Assembly: GCF_002443255.2 (NCBI RefSeq)
Contig: NW_019211455.1
Coordinates: 60,016,764-60,080,763, forward strand
Direction of reading: 5' to 3'
DNA length: 64,000 nt
From: Varroa destructor
Taxonomy: Eukaryota > Arthropoda > Arachnida > Mesostigmata > Varroidae
The position numbers were made by a program, and so were the translations under genes. A model generated the notes under the pieces. The model saw nothing but the letters and a program-made list of their open reading frames with translations, was not told the origin of the DNA and searched no databases. Shown one piece after another: positions 13,864 to 27,319 of this stretch (positions within the stretch are counted from its first letter, which is position 1; each line of letters starts with the position of its first letter).

Positions 13864-14271
13864 TTACAAGTGTAAAACCCCTCGAAGCTTTCGAATAAGT
13901 TTTTGTCTACCTGAGTCCATGGCAACATCGTACTGAATCTTGCACTGTTCACAAGGTACGTCCTGACATCGGGACGCTACTGAATCACACCTAGCGTCTG
14001 TTGCAGGTACCGTTTGGGATCTTTGTCTAACTGTAGATCCAACATATGGATTTGCTGCTGGATGTGCTGTATCGCACAGGGTTTGATAAACTTTCGCAGA
14101 ATAGATAGCCAATGAAACAAATAATAGGCACGGGAACGCTACAGTAATATGCATATTTGACATAAGATCCTGCCACAATGACGGAAGTCTCCACATATCA
14201 GAATAGTTCCAGGATAATACGTGGAGAAAATCCTGTGTGGGAGAAGAGGTGGACTCTGTCTCTTGAAGCAT
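13864..14271 (-). CDS. Hypothetical small single-span membrane protein
   Basis: This is one of the longer uninterrupted ATG frames in the window (135 codons). The product has about 40 polar residues, one hydrophobic segment near residues 40-57 (ITVAFPCLLFVSLAI) and a tail with several cysteines (ARCDSVASRCQDVPCEQC) and a basic C-terminus. No family is recognised. The frame could extend upstream to a stop near 14325. A frame of this length can arise by chance in 64 kb, so it is listed as possible rather than established. Confidence 0.28.
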   Translation of the reverse strand: MLQETESTSSPTQDFLHVLSWNYSDMWRLPSLWQDLMSNMHITVAFPCLLFVSLAIYSAKVYQTLCDTAHPAANPYVGSTVRQRSQTVPATDARCDSVASRCQDVPCEQCKIQYDVAMDSGRQKLIRKLRGVLHL

Positions 14272-14399
14272 GCTTCTGGGCCTGCTGTATACCTGGAAGT
14301 ATCTGTAGTTGGCGGTTTTTTGTCATCTAGACGGAAACATCATCTTGCTGAACGGCTTCGTAGTTTTTTCTTCTCTCTTATGAAAAACTTCGTTTTTGG

Positions 14400-17300
14400 T
14401 TAGTTTTAATCTCACTGCATAATTGATCGATTCTTTTGGTAGTCATAGGAGGGCTATTCCTCAATTAACTATTCCGGCGCCGCACATGAGTGATATTTGG
14501 CATAAATCTCAGTTGCTATAGTACGCTCTATAACAGCAGTCAAATAGACGAACAGAATATAAACGAGTGGATAATTTCACTAGTAACTTAACCATAATGG
14601 CCATGCAGCTCTGAGAATAAGTATAGATCTTCCAGATGTACTGCATATACTTAACAGATTAAGTGATACTAGTATTAAGTGTCGTTGGGATCTATAGTAT
14701 GCTAATACGTTGCTACTTGATTTTAGCGCACATATATACACAATGTGTGTTCTAAGTCAAATGCTTGTTTTCTTTTAATGTAGCTCTGCTTGTATACAAT
14801 TTTAACAGGCAGCTTGGTTCATATTAGTCAAGTATTTCAGTAGCGCTTCGGTTGGCTCTTTAGCTGTTTCGTTTACACTGGTGCTTCTGTAGCCTTCTAT
14901 GAATGGAGTGTCCCTCACCTAAACTTGTTCTTATAGAAGCCCCAGAGGAAATGGCTTCTCTTTTGGAACATTACATTCTATAGCCTTAGCCCCCCTATTG
15001 AAATGTTATGATACCTGATACGGCATGAAATACAATGTTTTACCTAAAACCGTGTTAAGTGACGATACTATAGTATTGAATTAGACACGTTATCGTAAAA
15101 TGTCAACTTTCAGTTGGCACTGTTTTCGCTGTTTTCTGTTTCCACTTTTATCTGATTGTATTGACTTTAGAATCAAGTTGAATATCGTTTTAGTAGCTAG
15201 AAATTATTTTTATTTGCCTCAGAAAGAAAATAATTAGTAAATACCTGAAATGTTTGCAAAGCGACAATTGTTTAAATCACTAGTCCTTTTTGTTGTGCCT
15301 ACTGTGCTAAGCACTAAGCTGTATCATATTGTGCTAGTGTGTTCACGGATACACAATATCTAAAAGCATTATTCTATTTAATTTTGGTGTTAGTAGAATA
15401 ATATTATCTTGCCAGCCTGCTTTTTATGAATACAGGTATGTAATGCTTATTTGACCAAACGCATTATAGTAGCTTTTGTTCATTGTTTTCCTTTTTAATT
15501 TAATCTTGTTCGTAGCCAAGTATATATCGTTGGATAACTCTTTTATTAACTTATTTATTCTTTAGGCCTCTCGTCATCGTCTAAATCATAAAATATTTAC
15601 GCTTGTTCCAGGGTCCGAAAATGAGTATATCAAGGGGTATAAAACAGCATAGACATTCATTATGTCTTTTATCTAAGAGAAACAATTGTCCAAGAAGCCC
15701 AAAATGGACGTGATGTATACAATAGTAACACTACAGCCGAGAAAACTACCCAAAAGTAGCACACTAAACTAAAAGAGGGCATTTTTAGCCTAAGGAGTGC
15801 ACTTCGTTTGACTTTTAGGATCATCGAGGATTGCTTTGAGCCACTTTTTTTTTTAAAGTGACTCTATTATTATTTATATATATATAACTATTATTACTAG
15901 GTAAAGCTAAATAAGCTATATAATTCTCACCAAGTATGGAACAACTATCCTAGGTTGCTGCTGCAGTCTTCTAAAATTGAAAAAATCTGAAATAAAACAA
16001 CTGACAAATGTTGTTTTCTGCTATTTAATATATCTATGATCAGAGTTCTAGCCAAAAACAAAATTTTAGGATCTGCACAAAACGATGACAACCAGCCTGG
16101 TGAGCGAAAAAGGGTTTTTCAACGAAGCATACTTAATATGCATCATCAATTGTCATGTAACTTTTAACAGCTAGGGAGTTGAATTATAGTGTGATACAGT
16201 AGCCCAATGACTAGAGCAGCGGCCACGTAAGCCAAGTATTAGTGGTACGCCTTATTGGTACTTCACATTGTTTACAATATCTGATCTGCTGTCTTGAAGG
16301 TTAAAATATTCTTTATAAAAAGTTATTTTTTGGTAACAAATAGTAGTTGAAAATGCCTACCTGCGCAACCATTTTAGAAAGTCAGCTCGTCAAATGAACT
16401 TTTTATCAACTGCAAGCTGATCTTTCTGGGTTAATAGCCGGCGCCTGGCCAATTATTATATACCACTGAAAAGCTCTCTTTTCATTTTTCAAGCAAATTA
16501 CAATCATTCGGCGAATTACTATACAAAAAAGTCGAGACAGATGCTACGACAACACTGAAAATATTACTCGAATAGTTGGCTAAGTTTACAAATAGCATCT
16601 TAAGAAATATTTTCCTTTCCGAATCTGAAAAAGACAAAAAAATCGTTGAAATAGGCTAGTTGTTCGATCAACCTGTGTTTCATTGCTATAGCGTCTTTCT
16701 TAAGCATTGTACAAATATCCAAGGCTGCTTATTTTTGCACAGTGGATGTGGTGAAAGTATTGTTTATTTTCCTTTATATTTCCGTTGGGACCGAATTCAA
16801 GTTAATTGAAAACCCGAACGAAACAGTTACAATGGGCTTGTTGATGAAAAAAAGAGCCCTTTAACGTGATGTAACCCCGGATTAACAACAAACGTAAAAT
16901 GATGTAGAAAGTGATTAGGAGAGGAGACCGCTTAACACCTGAATTCGCTTTTCAAAGAACGACGTGACCCCATATCATAAGTATACGTATCGTACACACA
17001 GGATGTAGACAGATCTTTGAGAAACGCACTGGAACCCACGTATGCTATACTTTCAATGAAAAAAATTTGTTAAATATGCGAACTATGCTCTAATCCTCCT
17101 CCCAGTAATTTCTGAAGATAACTCGATAGCACCATATCATTAATGGCGAACAATTAAGTGCATGCCATGCTAGAGACTTAAATTCATTCAGAGACAATTC
17201 ATATGAATAACAAATAGTAATTACTTTATATGACCAGCCTAAAAACAATAAACGATCGTTTGCATACTCCAAAGACAACATCTGCTTGTAAAATGTTGCT

Positions 17301-19060
17301 CAAATCGACTCATACAAATAAAAACTAAAAAAAATCGACCTCGATTAAGCTTAATGAGCTTAAAGAACCTTTCAAAAAAAGCACAACGATATATATCACC
17401 GTAAAATATCACCGTAAAGGATGCACCGTGAACATACAAATGATAAACTAAACTAGAGATTTGTAACAAACAAACCTATCACCAATCGAATTTACATTGT
17501 ACAGATGCAAATTGTATTTTCTAGCAGATAAACAGTAGAATAGAAAGCTGTCAATTCGTTTTATCTAGGGATAGCTAGCAGTGGTTCTGCAGCTAAAAGA
17601 AAAATAGTAATTCAAACTTAACCAAGAGAAGGTAGACGTCAGCTTTTCGAATAGAGGGCGGCTGAATTTGTCTTCTATTGCTGCTGTTGGCTAGTGGTGG
17701 TTCGAAGAGATTATCACTGAAGTGCGTAGTGGGGCTACAAGTCACCATTACTTGCGACTTCGCTTGCAACAGCTGTATTTGAAGTTCGTAGCTGACGAAA
17801 AAGTTCTTTTAGACGATTACAAGAAGCGGCAGCGACGTAGCAGGCAAAGACGAGATCATCCTTAATCGTATTGACAAAATTCACAGCAAACTTCCCAAAG
17901 ACCAGGCATATAAAAAGTACCTTGAGCTACTGAAGATATATCGTCAGACTTCAGTGTGGTCATTAGTTTTCGTTAGACTTTTTCAAATAAGCGAGGCTAC
18001 GTGAGATAGCCAGGGGCTACTTGCAAGATATCTAGTCAGTTAAGTTAGCCAATGTTTCTTTATCGTTCAAGTTCTCCCAGTTTGAGTCCGACAGCGTAGA
18101 AGCTGTTCGACCATAGACAATCCAAAAATGTTCAACGCTTCTCCTGAAGCTGTTGAGAATGTCTATTGTTACTCCTGCGGCCTACCAGCCATGGTACTAT
18201 AATAGTTCTGGTTGGATCTGTTGTGTTCTCTATCGGTTTCCTTCTCTAGGAACTTCTCTGCTGTTCATTCTGTTAGACACATCAAGGCGTATGTTTGCAG
18301 AGGGCCCACCCCCGAATAAGACAGGGCTACATTCTCAGACTCACGATTAGCGTGCAACTTAAAGACAATGATTGATAATCATGTCTACTAAACTACAACG
18401 TCCTGCATACATTACTGACGTTCACACATAGAATCGACGCCAACGTCTACAGGCAGCTATTCTGCTTAACCGTTTTCTAAGCTTCTGCCAAGGAGGTGCT
18501 ACCGTAACAGTGAGGCACAAAAGCTGATGTAACGACTATAACGAGTGTTAGTAAAATTACGAATAACACATCCCATTTCTAGTTGGGTTAACAGAACGAA
18601 TTAACAGGAGCATTCCTATATAAAGAACTTTGCCGAGACACTCTGTTAGCAGTAGCACACATCCAATGATATTCGTTGTGCTATTCATGCGAATTTTTAA
18701 ATTTACTTAAACTTAACAAAAGCGGAGGGACATACAAAGCCTAAGAAATTATTTTGGTTGACCAAATACTGTGGAAAATGGCTGCCCTGTACATTTGATC
18801 TAAAGTGATCGGTTTGTTTAGCTGGTGCTTTGGTTGCAACGCTGTTAATTCCTGTGTCCGTGTTTAAAAATAATTAAAAACCTTAGTTAGAAGTAGAAGC
18901 ATGCAGAAAACACGTTGAGCTGTTACGTACGTAGCTTAAGCCGACGCAAGGCGTAAACTTTATGCGCAACTATTTAAATTTTGATGGGCTTTATTTTCTT
19001 TGCCATACAATTTTTTTTAACATCGTTGTAATTACAAATACAATACAAACTTCAGTCGTT
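14400..19060. other. No supported gene
   Basis: AT-rich DNA with short open frames. At about 17690-17935 both strands are open together: a basic, Arg-rich frame on plus and a 60-odd-codon frame on minus. Neither resembles a known family. A 65-codon plus frame at 18153-18350 is also unrecognised. A hairpin with arms CACTTT/AAAGTG around a T-run lies near 15842-15860. Confidence 0.45.
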
Positions 19061-19062
19061 CT

Positions 19063-19132
19063 GTCCAGTACACCTGTAATACATATATATTACAGGTGTA
19101 CTGGACTACTCGTATATATGTATATACGAGTA
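19063..19132. repeat. Two adjacent perfect inverted repeats (twin hairpins)
   Basis: Bases 19063-19081 (starting GTCCAGTACACC) are the exact reverse complement of 19088-19106, a 19-bp perfect stem with a 6-base loop. One base later, TACTCGTATATA (19108-19119 region) pairs with TATATACGAGTA (19121-19132), an approximately 12-bp perfect stem with almost no loop. Two perfect stems side by side in 70 bp are unlikely by chance. They may be the core of a small foldback element or a cruciform-forming site. Confidence 0.85.
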
Positions 19133-19139
19133 GACCTTT

Positions 19140-21513
19140 TTCACGCATCTTACAAGATAATCTAGATAAATATTCAATTGTATGCATGGAGCAATCTACT
19201 TTTATAAATCATTCACTAGTGCTAACAAATGGATAAAGTTTCGCGTGTTTTTTCATACAAGAACGACTCTAAATCTTTATCACCCTTTTCGTCTTCTGCA
19301 AGTCAGCATGCAGCTCCATACGTTATACCCATTCCGTCCTCAGCCTTAAAGGTAATCAATATAGCTTAGGTTCATCTTCTTATCTTGTTGATTTTCTTAC
19401 ATCCCGGGTTCCCTTTACCAGCGTGACTACCTACGGGAGGCGGCATCACCCGCGTAGACCGTTTTCTATCTCTTCCCTGACACAACCCCACCCAAACGAG
19501 TCTTAGCTTGTGTTCACTTGGTACGCTTTCATGTAAATCGTAGTAGCCCTTAGTTTGTCTACTTCCAAAGCCGTGGCAGAAGTTTCACACTATCTTAGAG
19601 GCTGGTGTCCCAGAGATATCGTTTATTGCATACAGAAAACGTAGCGGTTACTTTGTTGAGTATCATCACATGTGTGAAACTGTATAGACCGCACTTACGC
19701 AAGAAATAAATCTGTGGACGCGTTACCTACACAATCTGAACAACCACGGGTGCTGGATCCGCTCACTGGTTCACTAGTAACCACAACACGACACACCTTA
19801 ATCATTAAAAGACCGCGCGTAGGACAAGCTTCCCTCACCCGTCATGATGAAAGGATTCAATTTTGCTAACCTTGAACTATAACATATCACCCCGCGCAAT
19901 TCGGATAAGGAGTGAGTACCCAGCACGTACACCTACTGTCTGCAGGTAAGCTGATGAAAATTATTTATTAAACATGAATTAACAAGCTTATCTGTGTACC
20001 CAGAAACGCTTTGTTCTAGTTTAAATAAAACTGGAAACCTCAAGGCAATGCTTCCTTTAAGAGAAGCTTAAGTAAAAGTCATACGGGTATCAATATTTAC
20101 CGTCAGTATATAGCCGGTGGCATGTTAGAGGATTTACGTGTTAGAAATTTAACAGTACCATTTGCCATTAAGCTTTATACTTAATTGCTAGAAACGCAGA
20201 TCATATTGATCTTATTATTCTAATTGATCGAGGCACAGATTACACCGGCTTTTGCTACGCAGATCAAAGGCTACAAGAACAGGGATGAAATATAGACACT
20301 ACAATTACAATTTATTTAACAAAGTGGCAAATTATTGCATTGTTCCAGAATGACATAAGAAAAAATTCCAAACCTATTTAAATGACTTTATCAGGATTGC
20401 CCTGCTGTTGCGGATACCTACTTAATTATTTAATACAGAACCATTTAGTCGAAGACACTAATTAGATTATAAAACTCCTACCCGCTTGTTTATTGACGCA
20501 AATTTGAATTCCAACCGATGTATTTCAGCAACCGATGGATAATAGGTACATGTAAAGCTCACGAACGTGAAGATAAATGTTCAAGTCAGTAGGCTTTCCT
20601 TTAAGAGTGGAAATAGAAATATTCCAATACAAATGTAGCAACACTAGAAATCGTGTAATCCGGAGCTTGCCATCATCAAATAACTAAAGTCTCCGAGCAG
20701 TATTTTCCGGAAGTCTTTTAGAGCATGTTACAAAATTATGTGCATTTTTAAATACTGTTTCACGTCACAAGCCCATATATCGTATAAGTCCAGAAGTCTT
20801 AAAAGCAGCTTACAGGTACGTACAAAAAACTACCTAACTGTGGACGTATATGACCTCTCCCGTATAGTGATCACGGTAGAGACTGCGGTTTATCTTATTA
20901 AAAAATAAAATGTGTTTTGACAATGGTTTGGGCTGTTAACTTATTCATTTGACCAATTTTTGAGGAATATGGATTTTTTTCGAACGTTCCGCCAGCCCAT
21001 CAAAAAGCAACAGCTATATGTTCTATATGTAACTCCAGCAAAAAGTAAAATATCTGGCATGGATCACACACATTTTGAATTATCAGACCAAATAAGAAGT
21101 ACGCTGCTCGAGTCATCGGTCTGAAAAACAACCTCATCAAGGGTCTGCTACAGTACCTAGCTCAGTCAGGTAATATAGAAGATTCTTCATAGTGTAGTTA
21201 GGTTAACTCTCAAGGCTGAGGGTGGTGTAATCTTAAAATTCATACCGAAATCGACACCTTATAAGGGACTTAGAAGTACGTGTAGGGATGTTGCAGGTTT
21301 TGCCTTATTCCTGATACTCCGGTGACAAATACAACAAGTTTTGAATCTCTTTTAGTAAACCGTACCTTTTCGAGCCTAGAATAGAAAAATATCTGTTTGA
21401 AGACTAGTCAATGAATACATGCATAACTAATGATAAAGAAAATCTAGATGGCTACATAGAACAGGGGGAACAGGTGGTTTTGTGTACGCACTTGTAAACA
21501 TTGGAGGACTTAC
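19140..21513. other. Likely sim intron downstream of the bHLH exon
   Basis: The bHLH exon ends in a strong donor at 21513, so the DNA below it on the minus strand should be sim intron. I looked for the expected continuation (Gly then L-G-x-A-W-G and PAS motifs such as HLGLSQVELTG) and saw none here. Confidence 0.5.
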
Positions 21514-21804
21514 CGTTTGGAAAAACAGCACGCATTTTCAAGTAAGACGTAGTAAGGCGTATAATTGAGGCTTTGTCCAGCTGGGAAGTAATGGCCTGCG
21601 GGAGAGGAAGTAGTTTTCCAAGTTCCACAAATTCAAAATTTTCCTTTTCGCGGCGCGTGCGCGCGGCATTTTTCGATTTTTCTTTCATAGCCGAGTATCG
21701 GACTGATGACAAGGGGCCTGATAGTGATCCGGAACCACCGGAATCCGGTGATGAGGCTATCGAGTACGAACCCGTAGAAGGTGAAGCACAAGAACTCTCT
21801 CGCT
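21514..21804 (-). CDS. sim: single-minded: bHLH exon
   Basis: This exon encodes a Ser/Gly/Pro-rich lead-in (ending [11 protein letters not shown]) followed by the complete bHLH of the SIM family. The basic region is [15 protein letters not shown] and the second helix region includes [20 protein letters not shown], then RAVFPNG. These residues separate SIM from trachealess and HIF-type paralogues. The acceptor at 21805-21806 follows a T-rich tract (TTTTTTCCAG); the donor is G|GTAAGT at 21514/21513. It begins with two bases completing a codon and ends with one base, so it joins the exon at 32617-32779 in frame. Helix 1 reads FVELGK where SIM proteins usually have FYELAK. The protein is a nuclear transcription factor that dimerises with ARNT/Tango and binds ACGTG sites; that role is family knowledge. 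PAS domains must be encoded further along. Confidence 0.92.
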
Positions 21805-21887
21805 CTGGAAAAAATTACGATAAAGTTCTCGTTAGCTGGATTTTCCTTTTTGAGTTGAAGCGAAATGTAATATAAGACATACGTTTG

Positions 21888-21911
21888 TATATATATATAT
21901 ATATATATATA
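21888..21911. repeat. (TA)n microsatellite in sim intron 1
   Basis: Twelve TA units, about 84 bases upstream (minus-strand sense) of the bHLH-exon acceptor. Confidence 0.95.
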
Positions 21912-23689
21912 GGGGAAGGCTTTGAGAAGCTGCTTGTCGTAACGTGCATGCGCTCATCCGCTACTCTTGGTATCACAAGAAAGCCAGCTCTTTCTAAAAC
22001 GAAGCAATAAACGTACTGGATGAACCCTTACCAAGAACTAAAGGTCCCTTTTTTGCTCGAAAATTATGGTTTATGTTCTTGCCAGCTTCGTGCGACTTAG
22101 TGAAAGTCTGAAAAAACCTACATGTGCCAAATCGGAGGATCTTCAATAGAATTTACGTTAAAGGGCTCGAAAATACATCAAAATGGCTCAAACGCCGTTT
22201 TCAGCACACCTTGGTTTTTGATACCGAAATGAACGGCCGTTTTAAAAATAAGAATAACAAATGCCCGTTGGATTGTCTATCGCTTGTCCGTTAAAAGCAT
22301 TGAATTCTTGGGACATTCGGGTTGCTTTCAGCCCAAAGTTTAGATCATGTAGCAGATTTGAACAACACTTCGACGAGCTTACACCTATAATCTTTTGACG
22401 CACGGTTGCTATTAATAAGCTACCTGTATTAAAAAAAGGTTAATTTTGAAAATAAGAAGTTAGTGGTTCATAGCCCGAACTAAAGCTGCAATCATTGTGG
22501 ATGGTGGCTATATCGACTAAGCATAACGGCCAAAAGTGCCACTTCTAAAACATTAAAAAAATCGTTTAAGTGTCTCTTTTTGTTCCGACAGGGTCCTAAA
22601 AACGGAGCATAAGGAAAATTCTCAATTTAGATAAGCCACAGTGTATATAAACTATATATCTTTCATTTTGAACACGCAGGCAAAAATGTTACAAAGAATT
22701 AGATCATTGTGCGTTATTTGCACGACATAAAGGTAATTATTAGTGGATTGGGCGATACTAAAGAATAAAGATATTTTAGTTCATTTAGTGTCATAGCTTA
22801 AAGATGACTCGGCTTTGCCCACCGTTTCTCAATGTCTGCAAATCAAGATGGTGGCATAAACTAAAAATAATAGGTAATACTTTGAACTGGTGAACAACTT
22901 CATTTATTGCTATATTTCGATTTTGCACTCTTTAAAAAAATAATAGCTGTTTGATAAAAAGGACACTGTGCTACGATGTGTTCATGTAGAAACCCCATTG
23001 AGATAGAACAGCCTTACATAGAAAACCGCACGATCAAACACGCACAATATATATCCACAAAGCAGTTTTCGTATTATATGTTGTTTGCTGAACTTGGAAG
23101 AAGGCAAGCATAGGTTACAAAACAAAGTATATCATGACACGAGAGAGCTTAAACTAAGCTCTTATGTCGTGAAATGATCCAATGAACGTTCCTAAAATAA
23201 TATGCGAATATACTTACATAACTTTTTTCTCAAAGTTACCAACACTTTTAATTGCCGAAACAAGTTCTATAGAAATCCTTTAAGAGAAAATATTGTTTTG
23301 GATTGGCCTCATATCAAGACTTAATATATTGTCGATCCAACAGATGTGCCATTAAAATTCTCTTCCGTCAAAGGTGTTATCAAGCAATGCATATTTTGCA
23401 AATAGGATTTTGATTTTGCGAATTATGCAGCAAATTAATGCTATGAATTAAACCATGGTTCTTGTTTGGACTTCAGTTTAGCACAACATGGTTTTAAAGT
23501 AATTTGTAAGTTAATCGTGCTCTCTTATAACCTGCTTGAAAAAATAAACAATGTCCCATCGAGTTAAACAAATTAATAACTTTTAGCAAATAATTCGATC
23601 TACCTTTATGGGTCTCAACCAGGTAATGCTATTAATGAGGTAAACCTATTTTGCCGTTGCAGGTGCATTCCTTGCTTACCGGCCAAAAT

Positions 23690-24130
23690 CACCAATGCTG
23701 AGCGGTCCTAAGAAACTACGTGGCGTCACAACGGAGTGGTTCAGATAGGCTGACAGTTAAAGCTAGTGCCAGGTTGACTCAATCCGCCTAAGCAGCAGAT
23801 GGATTCACGTTAGGGGGGCCGAGGCCCAGCATTCTGTAAAAGGCGGCTGCGAACTGGTAGTGGCGACGGCAGTGGCGGCATCCGTCTCAAACGGGCGTCA
23901 CTGCGCTACCTCAGTGTGGGCTCCTGAACACCAAACAAGCACTGCGTACATAGCTGTCTGGTTAGGCAACACGGACGGCAACTGAGGGAGCATCGGTTCG
24001 CCCGTCGAGACGTGCGTTCGCATAATGAGTCGTTGGACTCATCGCTCGATTGTGATGGGATGAGTGGGAATATGGAATGGGAAACACCCATGCCCCTTTT
24101 AGCAAACATCATGCCCCTTAGAGACACATA
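23690..24130. promoter_or_regulatory. GC-rich island in sim intron 1, candidate enhancer or alternative promoter
   Basis: About 440 bp of distinctly GC- and CpG-rich sequence lies in AT-rich intron. It contains two ACGTG cores (23718-23722 and 24010-24014), the site type bound by SIM:ARNT heterodimers. Short frames on both strands are open but show no family. Five-base motifs are weak evidence on their own. The island is the observation; regulatory function is inference. Confidence 0.3.
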
Positions 24131-27100
24131 CACACGCCCGGCTTCCACTTACGACGAGCCAGGCATTTGCATCTTACGCGCACAGACACCTACATGCAAT
24201 AAACCGTGTGTTTTAGGTGCTAAAAAATATTGCGTTTAACCTAGCCACTCGCCTTATCTTCCTATATCCTCTATTTTAGTTTCAATAGTAATACTAGAAA
24301 CTTATGACAGCCTTTTTCTACTCTGCAGGAAAAAATTAGTGGAAAATTCTCTCATAGTCATAATCGCTTTCGTTACCCTCACAATTATCATCACACTATC
24401 TTCACGGTTTGTTCCTTCGCGTCTTCCTTTCTCCGGTTGTCCTGTCGTCTGTCCTTTGTTGGGGATGTACAAACACACCCCACTCACACACGTACGATTA
24501 TCTAGTCCTTGACGTGATGTTAGAAACTAACAAAAGGTGAACCAGCTGGTGGCATTATCTAACCAAGTATTTGTCGTGTTCACTTTCGGCACTAAACATT
24601 TCAGAAGCTAAAACCAGTATTTGGTGATACCCTATATTCTAATTTGTTGTCACCATAAACAGACTGAATACACTGAGCCTTATTATTAATTCTATGTCCG
24701 CGTGTTTGTTATACAAAGACTTAATCTTCTAAGTTTATGGTTAGTCAAGAAACATATGTTATGTATATATCGAATAATGCCAGTATTCCTAGAGGAACAA
24801 ATATTATATAAAAATTCACATTAAATATCTAATGAATACTAATATTTAGTTTTGTCTTCTTAATGCTTTCCACGTAAAAATATGCCGCGCCGCGTATCAA
24901 ATTTGGATTGTATACGCTTAAGGGCTTCTATGTAGACGCTCTCAGACTTTACAGCGTATGTACATTCTGATAAGGTTTAACCCAAAAAAGACTGATATTC
25001 AGGGACTTTAATGGTAAAAGAATGAAAAATAGTATTACGGACTAGATGAGCGGACCAAGTAGTTGTACCAATGTAATATGGATGTTAAAATCAAAAGTGG
25101 ATTTTACAATAATACCCAGATTCATCTTTTGAGAAATGTAAAATCAATGTAATACAAATGGATTGGGATATTCGTTAACAACAAAAACGAGTTGTCAGTG
25201 TGCAGAACGTCTCTATTAACGATGATCGCCTAAAACCTTTAGAAAGCTCTCGCCAAAATAGGAATGATGCAATTGCAAACCTTGATCTATTGCATCTATT
25301 ATATGGCCATATTTTAAGGAAATATGTATTAATTATGCTAAATACAGCTATCCGCTTGCTCTTTCCTCACTTGATTAGAAGTGATCAACAATACATCGCT
25401 ATGGTCTTGCCATAACGGGCCGGCCAAGTCTAATCTGCGAGTACGGTCGGAACACTTCAGCAGCAAAATCCTAGGTAAGTGTTTGAATAGAAAGCGACTA
25501 AAGTGCCCTGGTAGGAGTACACTCTACGCTTCATGAATTATCATTGGTAGGGATTATAAACGTTGCCAAGAGCAAGCGAATGACGAACTTTACTTGAAAC
25601 TTCAACAATTGCATCAACAGTACAAGGTAATTAATATAGTGGGAGTATTTCTGGACAAATTCAATAACATCGTTTATCTTAAAGGCAATATCATATTACA
25701 CTGTTATATTCTGTATATAATCATGTGATTAAATCAGACTATGTTCAACAAATCCTTTTGTAAGTATAGGTTTATGCACATCGAGTGTTTTTAACAGCGA
25801 CACATAGCCTCTTTGCATTAAGATATATATATGAGTGTAGTAATATATATATTAAAAGCTGTACCTTCAGATTACCATGGACATAGTTTTTTAGGTAAAG
25901 TGTTAGCATATCGATTAAAAATGTGTCCGCATCAAAGTACATTATCGAGAAGTTCATTCCAAGAATGCACAATAACTTAAGAACAAGAGCAAGAGTCACC
26001 TTCAAATTACTTTTAAATGTCAAAACTAAATTGGGAAAGTTCGACAATAGGGTAACCAGGAATTATAAGCAATATTGGTACAGGCTTAAGGTCGTAGAAA
26101 ACCCGAGATGGTTAGATTATTAAGGAAAACACACTCCGCCGGAGGGATGAGACGTGCTCCATGAGTCTACATGGCGAATTAGCAGCACTCACCTATCTGA
26201 GGTATGTTCATAAAACACGTGTTGTTTACAGGCAAGCTCGGTCACAATATATATTTACACATGTACACGGTTATGGTAGCATTAAGCATTTAAGCAATGT
26301 CATACGCAAGTAACCTTGATGTTTACTTTTTACAAGAATAGATGCGTTTGCTTCGGCAAGCTAATGGGTATGTATGTTACGTTTCCCACAAGGCTGTTTT
26401 TCTCCTACCCACCTAATGTGAATTGCTCCGAAGGAACATGGGTAAATGTTCCTAAGCAGTCCGAGCTTTACATAGTAGATATTAAAGTCCCGCGGATTAG
26501 GTTGAGGTTTGAAAATAGACAGCAATAAATAGTATTGTTTTGCAGCTAGTTAAGGGAGGAACCTGTGATTGGGAATTAGCATCTTTGAACAAAAGTTATA
26601 TGATGAAAGGAAATTTGGACACGTTTTTAACTTTCACCTGTGAGCAGCAATCCTCTTTCCATTGTTTATATAGAATTTGCCTAGTGGGAAACCGTATAAG
26701 GGGCAAGGGCGTAAAACTATGATCGTTGGTTTCATTGCTCCACGTTTCGCATCAGCATGTTGAAACCGCTTTCGCAAATACTGTGAATTGTTTAGGTTAA
26801 AAAATAGTCAGCAATGGGCTTCGAGTGAAATCTGATCATATGAACTGGTTTATATTGGCAAGAAAGCCATATATATATATAAATTTGTACGACTATATAT
26901 ATCATTAGTTAGCCATATATTCATATGTAGTGGTAATCCGACTAATGGTAATAAAAGGTAATAACTGCCTTTGTATCTCAGTCGACACCTAAAGGAGACT
27001 TCGGGACCGACAGTTTTTATCCCCCTTGTAAATTCTCTCCTATACACTTTTTAAAATAGAAATAAAAATCTTTACAGTTCTTACAAAATTATCACGGAAT

Positions 27101-27287
27101 ATTTGAAAAATCATGTTATTTCAATCGGCACACGATTTTACCTTTTTGATTTTCCTTTGATTATAATTTTGTTCAGCATCTTGTCCTCAGCTACTTTATT
27201 GACTCCGTTTTCTATTCAACTTTGGAATGTGTAAGTGATAAAGGCCAATTAAAGCAATATACTATTACTCTAATTAGCCTTTAGTTA

Positions 27288-27319
27288 GAGAGGTACGAAC
27301 TTTAAAGTTCGTACTTCTC
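27288..27319. repeat. 22-bp perfect palindrome inside a longer inverted repeat
   Basis: 27293-27314 reads the same on both strands (half-site GTACGAACTTT). It extends outward to 27288-27319 with a single G-T position. Confidence 0.85.

Noticed and set aside
21573..21875. Acidic 100-codon plus-strand frame
   Set aside because: It is the antisense of the sim bHLH exon, including its Ser/Gly/Pro lead-in; the minus strand has the family match and splice sites.
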